Shown here in pieces: positions 5,432 through 8,377 of a stretch of DNA of 8,377 bases. Both the position numbers and the translations under genes were made by a program. The notes under the pieces were generated by a model. That model was not told the DNA's origin, searched no databases, and worked only from the letters and a program-made list of their open reading frames with translations. Each line of letters opens with the position of its first letter. Position 1 is the first letter of the stretch. The DNA comes from an uncultured Clostridia bacterium (GTDB lineage: Bacteria; Bacillota; Clostridia; Christensenellales; UBA1242): NCBI GenBank assembly GCA_947631485.1, contig CANRLJ010000032.1, positions 1 to 8,377 on the forward strand, read 5' to 3'.

Positions 5432-5998
5432 ATGAACGAATTTGTAGATGAAGTGTATGCAACGCTTAAAGAAGATTTGGAAAAAGCATATTCACATCAG
5501 CAAGGTGAATATCTTGTTATTAGGGCAGGCAGGGCAAATCCTCACATTTTGGACAAAATCACCGTTGATTATTATGGAGTTCCAACTCCAATCGTCCAAA
5601 TGAGCACAGTGACTGTTTCTGAGGCAAGAATACTAAACATCAATGTTTGGGATGCCTCACAAATCAAAAATGTTGAAAAGGCAATTTCTGCATCGGACAT
5701 CGGACTGACTCCAAACAACGACGGAAAGACAATCCGACTTGTTTTTCCTATGTTGACGGAAGAACGCAGAAAAGAAATTGTCAAACAAGTGCGTAAGATT
5801 TGTGAAGAAACAAAAATCGCCATGAGAAATGTCAGACGTGATGCCATGGACATGCTTAAAGACATGAAAAAAGAGGGGTCGCTTTCTGAGGACGAATTTG
5901 ACACCTGCGAAAAAGAAGTTCAAAAGATTGTTGACAAATACACCGATCAGGCAGAATCGCTTGCAGATGAAAAAGAAAATGAGGTTTTGAAAGTCTAA
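5432..5998 (+). CDS. frr: ribosome recycling factor
   Basis: RRF works with EF-G to split the post-termination ribosome into subunits. The 188-residue product has the family length of about 185 and its two-domain plan: a three-helix bundle (N-terminal helix plus the two C-terminal helices) and an inserted beta domain (roughly residues 31-105). Visible motifs are RAGRANP (31-37), the D-Y-Y-G-V-P-T-P strand, the LTEERRKEIVK helix whose arginines contact 23S rRNA, and the R-N-V-R-R-D-A segment. AAGGAG at 5421-5426 supports the ATG at 5432. It is the first gene after the metal-unit terminator and is followed 14 bases later by uppS. pyrH, which usually precedes frr, is not here. Identity is certain. 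Confidence 0.98.
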   Translation: MNEFVDEVYATLKEDLEKAYSHQQGEYLVIRAGRANPHILDKITVDYYGVPTPIVQMSTVTVSEARILNINVWDASQIKNVEKAISASDIGLTPNNDGKTIRLVFPMLTEERRKEIVKQVRKICEETKIAMRNVRRDAMDMLKDMKKEGSLSEDEFDTCEKEVQKIVDKYTDQAESLADEKENEVLKV

Positions 5999-6004
5999 TT
6001 TGAA

Positions 6005-6010
6005 AGGTGA
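6005..6010 (+). promoter_or_regulatory. ribosome binding site of uppS (decides the start)
   Basis: AGGTGA pairs with the anti-SD sequence in a register that places the ATG at 6013 at a normal distance. A GTG at 6007 in the same frame lies inside this site and is therefore an unlikely start. Confidence 0.7.
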
Positions 6011-6012
6011 CT

Positions 6013-6714
6013 ATGTTTAATGTAAAAAAGTTGACAACACTTCCCACACACATCGCGTTTATTATGGATGGAAATCGTAGATGGGCTGTGGAAAGAGGTC
6101 TAAACAAGATGCTTGGACACAGACAGGGTGCTGTGGCACTTAAAAATCTAATTCTTGACTTGTATGAAATCAAGGACATAAAATATGCATCCTTTTTTGC
6201 GTTTTCGACAGAAAATTGGAAGAGAAGCGAAGAAGAGATTGACTATTTGTTTGATGTGGTGTATGATTTTGTTGATGAAACGGAAAAATTGTTTGAGAAC
6301 AAAGACATAAAACTTGTCTGTATGGGAGATTTAAGCAAGTTTCCTCAAAAACTGCAAGACATCATGCACCGCGCAATGGAAAAGACCAAAAACAACAGCG
6401 GACTTGTGGTGAACATGGCAATGAATTATGGGGGCAGAGACGACATTGTTTGTGCCGTGAACAAAATCTTGCAGGAAGGAAAGGATGTTTCAGTGCAGAC
6501 GATTTCAAGCCACTTGTATTCCGCTCCATCTCCGGACATCGACCTTTTGATAAGAACCAGCGGAGAAATGCGTGTCTCAAACTTTATGCTTTTTCAAATG
6601 GCCTACAGCGAACTTTATTTTACAAAGACCTATTGGCCGGATTTTGATAAGAAACAACTTTATAAAGCACTTAAGGAGTTTTCTAAAAGAAACAGAAGAT
6701 TTGGAGGAAAATAA
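6013..6714 (+). CDS. uppS: undecaprenyl diphosphate synthase (cis-prenyltransferase)
   Basis: UppS adds isopentenyl diphosphate units in cis to farnesyl diphosphate, making the C55 carrier for peptidoglycan and other surface polymers. It is cytosolic, at the membrane face. The 233-residue product shows the Z-prenyltransferase motifs in order: MDGNRRWA (18-25) with catalytic D19, the FFAFSTENWKRS segment, the NYGGRDDI motif, and the RTSGE block near 181-185 with R181 and R187, which in this family bind the diphosphate of the incoming unit. The Y-S-E-L-Y-F segment and the final R-N-R-R-F-G-G are also typical. ATG 6013 is preferred to GTG 6007, which lies inside the ribosome binding site. The gene sits in the frr-uppS-cdsA operon and shares one base with cdsA (TAATG). 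Identity is secure. Confidence 0.96.
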   Translation: MFNVKKLTTLPTHIAFIMDGNRRWAVERGLNKMLGHRQGAVALKNLILDLYEIKDIKYASFFAFSTENWKRSEEEIDYLFDVVYDFVDETEKLFENKDIKLVCMGDLSKFPQKLQDIMHRAMEKTKNNSGLVVNMAMNYGGRDDIVCAVNKILQEGKDVSVQTISSHLYSAPSPDIDLLIRTSGEMRVSNFMLFQMAYSELYFTKTYWPDFDKKQLYKALKEFSKRNRRFGGK

Positions 6715-7676
6715 TGAAAAAAAGAGTTTATTCTTCGATAGCAGTTGTGATTACTTTGGCATTGCTCTTTGTCCTAAAGATTTTTGTCAGCGACTACTTT
6801 TTTGATGTTTTGTTTGCCACTTTGTCTTGCTTGGCTGCGTTTGAAATGTCAAAAATGTTGACAAAGATGGGCAGGTTCAACTTTGTTTATGTAGAAATTC
6901 TCTTTCCTGTGCTGATGTTTGCAGCAAATTTGCTTGGGGCTCACTTTGCAGCATTGTATGGCGACTTTTGGTGGATTTTATACACCTTTTTGATTGATGT
7001 TGGGCTTATGATTTTTGTTTCTGCTTGCCTGTTTTTGTATCAACTGATATTCAGGAAAAAAACTTTAAACGAAATTGAGGTGCGCGACATAAAAAACATC
7101 TCAGTCGTAAGATTTGCCTTCAAAAAAACAATAAATTCTCTTATCGGCTTTGCCTATCCTGCATTTTTCTTCTTGTTCTTCGTCTTTTTAAACCACTTCA
7201 ATGTGTTGCCTTTAAGAAAACTTGACGGGCTGACAAGCAACTTCTCTGTGTTCATCTTGCTTACTGCACTTTTGATTCCTATTTTCACCGACACGTTTGC
7301 AATGCTTACAGGCTCTTTGATTGGCGGCAAAAAACTCTGTCCAAAAATAAGCCCAAACAAGACGATTGCAGGTGCTGTTGGTGGCGTTGTTTGGTGCGTT
7401 TTGTTTTCAACATGTTTCTATCTGATTTGCGGCTGCATCGAAAGTTTTGAGCCACTTATGAAGATCTTGCCTATTTGGCTGTATTTGATTATTGTCTTTA
7501 TTGGCTCAATCGTTGCACAACTTGGCGACATCTTTGAAAGTTTCATCAAGCGTCGTGCAGGGGTGAAAGACAGTGGCAAGTTTTTGCCTGGGCAAGGCGG
7601 CTGCATGGACAGAATAGACAGCCACACACTTGTTGCACCATACATCTTGATTGCGTTTTTGATTTTTGCCATCTAA
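6714..7676 (+). CDS. cdsA: phosphatidate cytidylyltransferase (CDP-diacylglycerol synthase)
   Basis: CdsA makes CDP-diacylglycerol from phosphatidic acid and CTP, the branch point for anionic phospholipids. The 320-residue product is a polytopic membrane protein with hydrophobic helices along most of its length. Conserved family segments are T192-D193 in the helix before G-G-K-K, the SPNKT loop (213-217), and the C-terminal signature SFIKRRAGVKDSGKFLPG followed by GG and M-D-R-I-D (298-302). The signature usually reads PGHGG; here the His is Gln (Q294). GGAGG at 6703-6707 supports the ATG at 6714, which overlaps the uppS stop by one base, implying translational coupling. The next gene is an RseP protease; dxr, often found between them, is absent. 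Identity is secure from the signature. Confidence 0.95.
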   Translation: MKKRVYSSIAVVITLALLFVLKIFVSDYFFDVLFATLSCLAAFEMSKMLTKMGRFNFVYVEILFPVLMFAANLLGAHFAALYGDFWWILYTFLIDVGLMIFVSACLFLYQLIFRKKTLNEIEVRDIKNISVVRFAFKKTINSLIGFAYPAFFFLFFVFLNHFNVLPLRKLDGLTSNFSVFILLTALLIPIFTDTFAMLTGSLIGGKKLCPKISPNKTIAGAVGGVVWCVLFSTCFYLICGCIESFEPLMKILPIWLYLIIVFIGSIVAQLGDIFESFIKRRAGVKDSGKFLPGQGGCMDRIDSHTLVAPYILIAFLIFAI

Positions 7677-7709
7677 ACAAATGACCAACACTGATTTTTA
7701 AGGATTTTT

Positions 7710-8377
7710 ATGATTGTTCTTTACATTTTGCTTGCCATGGTTGTCTTGCTTTTTATGGTGCTTATCCATGAATTTGGACACTATGTTGTGGGCAAACTCC
7801 TAAAATTTAAGATTACAGAATTTTCTATCGGTTTTGGCTTTCCAATTTTCAGCAAAACAAGCAAAAAGACCGGAGAAAAGTTTTCTTTGCGCATCTTTCC
7901 TTTGGGAGGATATTGCTCTTTTTATGGCGAAGATGACGAAGGGGCGGACAAATCGCCAGAGGCCTTTAACAATCAAAAACCTTGGAAACGAATTTTGGTC
8001 TTTTTTGCTGGTGTGACATTTAATTTCATCACGGCAATAATTTTTTCTTGGATTTTGCTTTGCACAACGGGTTATGATGTCAAGGAGATTGCCTCTTTTG
8101 ACAGAGTTTCCTATGCAAACCCATATGAAGTCGGGGATGTTGTCACACATGTAAACGGAAAAAAGGTTGATTTTGCCTTTGGCGAAAACTTTGTTACTAT
8201 GGTCAATGAAGAAAAGGCAAAGGCTCAAAAAATCTATGAGGACTATTATGAGGCACATCTTGAAGAACAGGAAGACCCTTTTGAGGGGCTTGAAAAAGAG
8301 TCTTTCAAGATGACCGTCAGAAGAGGTGGCAAGACTATCACATATGAGGTTGTGCTTTATCCAGACACAATCACAGA
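7710..8377 (+). CDS. rseP: RseP-family site-2 intramembrane metalloprotease (partial, 3' end outside window)
   Basis: Site-2 proteases cut membrane proteins such as anti-sigma factors within the membrane. The frame is open from the ATG at 7710 to the window end (222 full codons) with no stop, so the C-terminal part is missing. The first membrane helix (about 2-22) carries the zinc motif H20-E21-F-G-H24. The R-I-F-P-L-G-G-Y segment (F63-Y68) is a family hallmark, and a second hydrophobic helix with A-G-V-T-F-N-F follows near residues 98-118. The start of a PDZ domain is readable: G142-D-V-V, V148-N-G-K-K-V, then V-R-R-G-G-K at 203-208. Between these last two lie about 49 residues, many acidic, more than the usual 25-30. 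AAGGA at 7700-7704 supports the start. The gene follows cdsA by 33 bases, probably in one operon. Substrate is unknown. Confidence 0.93.
   Translation, partial: MIVLYILLAMVVLLFMVLIHEFGHYVVGKLLKFKITEFSIGFGFPIFSKTSKKTGEKFSLRIFPLGGYCSFYGEDDEGADKSPEAFNNQKPWKRILVFFAGVTFNFITAIIFSWILLCTTGYDVKEIASFDRVSYANPYEVGDVVTHVNGKKVDFAFGENFVTMVNEEKAKAQKIYEDYYEAHLEEQEDPFEGLEKESFKMTVRRGGKTITYEVVLYPDTIT

Noticed and set aside
7800..8258. 152-codon minus-strand reading frame at the 3' end
   Set aside because: It is antisense to the RseP-family gene, whose HExxH and PDZ features are clear on the plus strand.

Overview
The window is an AT-rich stretch of a bacterial chromosome. It looks like a low-GC Bacillota (Firmicutes) genome, probably Clostridia-like. 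This rests on strong AGGAGG-type ribosome binding sites, AGA/AAA/AAG-rich codon use, a short EF-Ts, and the conserved translation and envelope gene order (rpsB-tsf-...-frr-uppS-cdsA-...-rseP). TGA is used as a normal stop. No species call is possible from sequence alone.

Layout: (1) 5-463, rlmH (23S rRNA methyltransferase). It converges with an unrecognised gene on the minus strand (465-914) so tightly that one base separates the two stop codons. (2) 915-1206, a divergent promoter region followed by a roughly 175-nt untranslated leader with four nested helices in front of rpsB. (3) 1207-2818, rpsB-tsf (ribosomal protein S2 and elongation factor Ts), closed by an intrinsic terminator. (4) 2877-5360, a self-contained metal-resistance unit: near-consensus promoter, palindromic operator candidates, a CadC/SmtB-type ArsR repressor, an overlapping P1B-2 (Zn/Cd/Pb) exporting ATPase, and a terminator. 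(5) 5399-8377, a new transcription unit: frr (ribosome recycling), uppS (undecaprenyl diphosphate synthase), cdsA (CDP-diacylglycerol synthase) and the start of an RseP-type site-2 protease, cut by the window end.

The layout is the familiar rpsB-tsf-pyrH-frr-uppS-cdsA-dxr-rseP cluster with two departures. The metal-efflux unit sits where pyrH is usually found, and dxr is absent between cdsA and rseP. The translation genes serve initiation, elongation, recycling and rRNA maturation. uppS and cdsA supply lipid carrier and phospholipid precursors, and the protease belongs to the membrane. The metal unit appears to be regulated independently, with its own promoter and terminators on both sides.

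No mobile element, CRISPR array, tRNA or rRNA gene was seen. The most interesting items are the structured rpsB leader, the placement and operator architecture of the metal-efflux unit, and the unrecognised minus-strand gene with an AT-hook-like tail.
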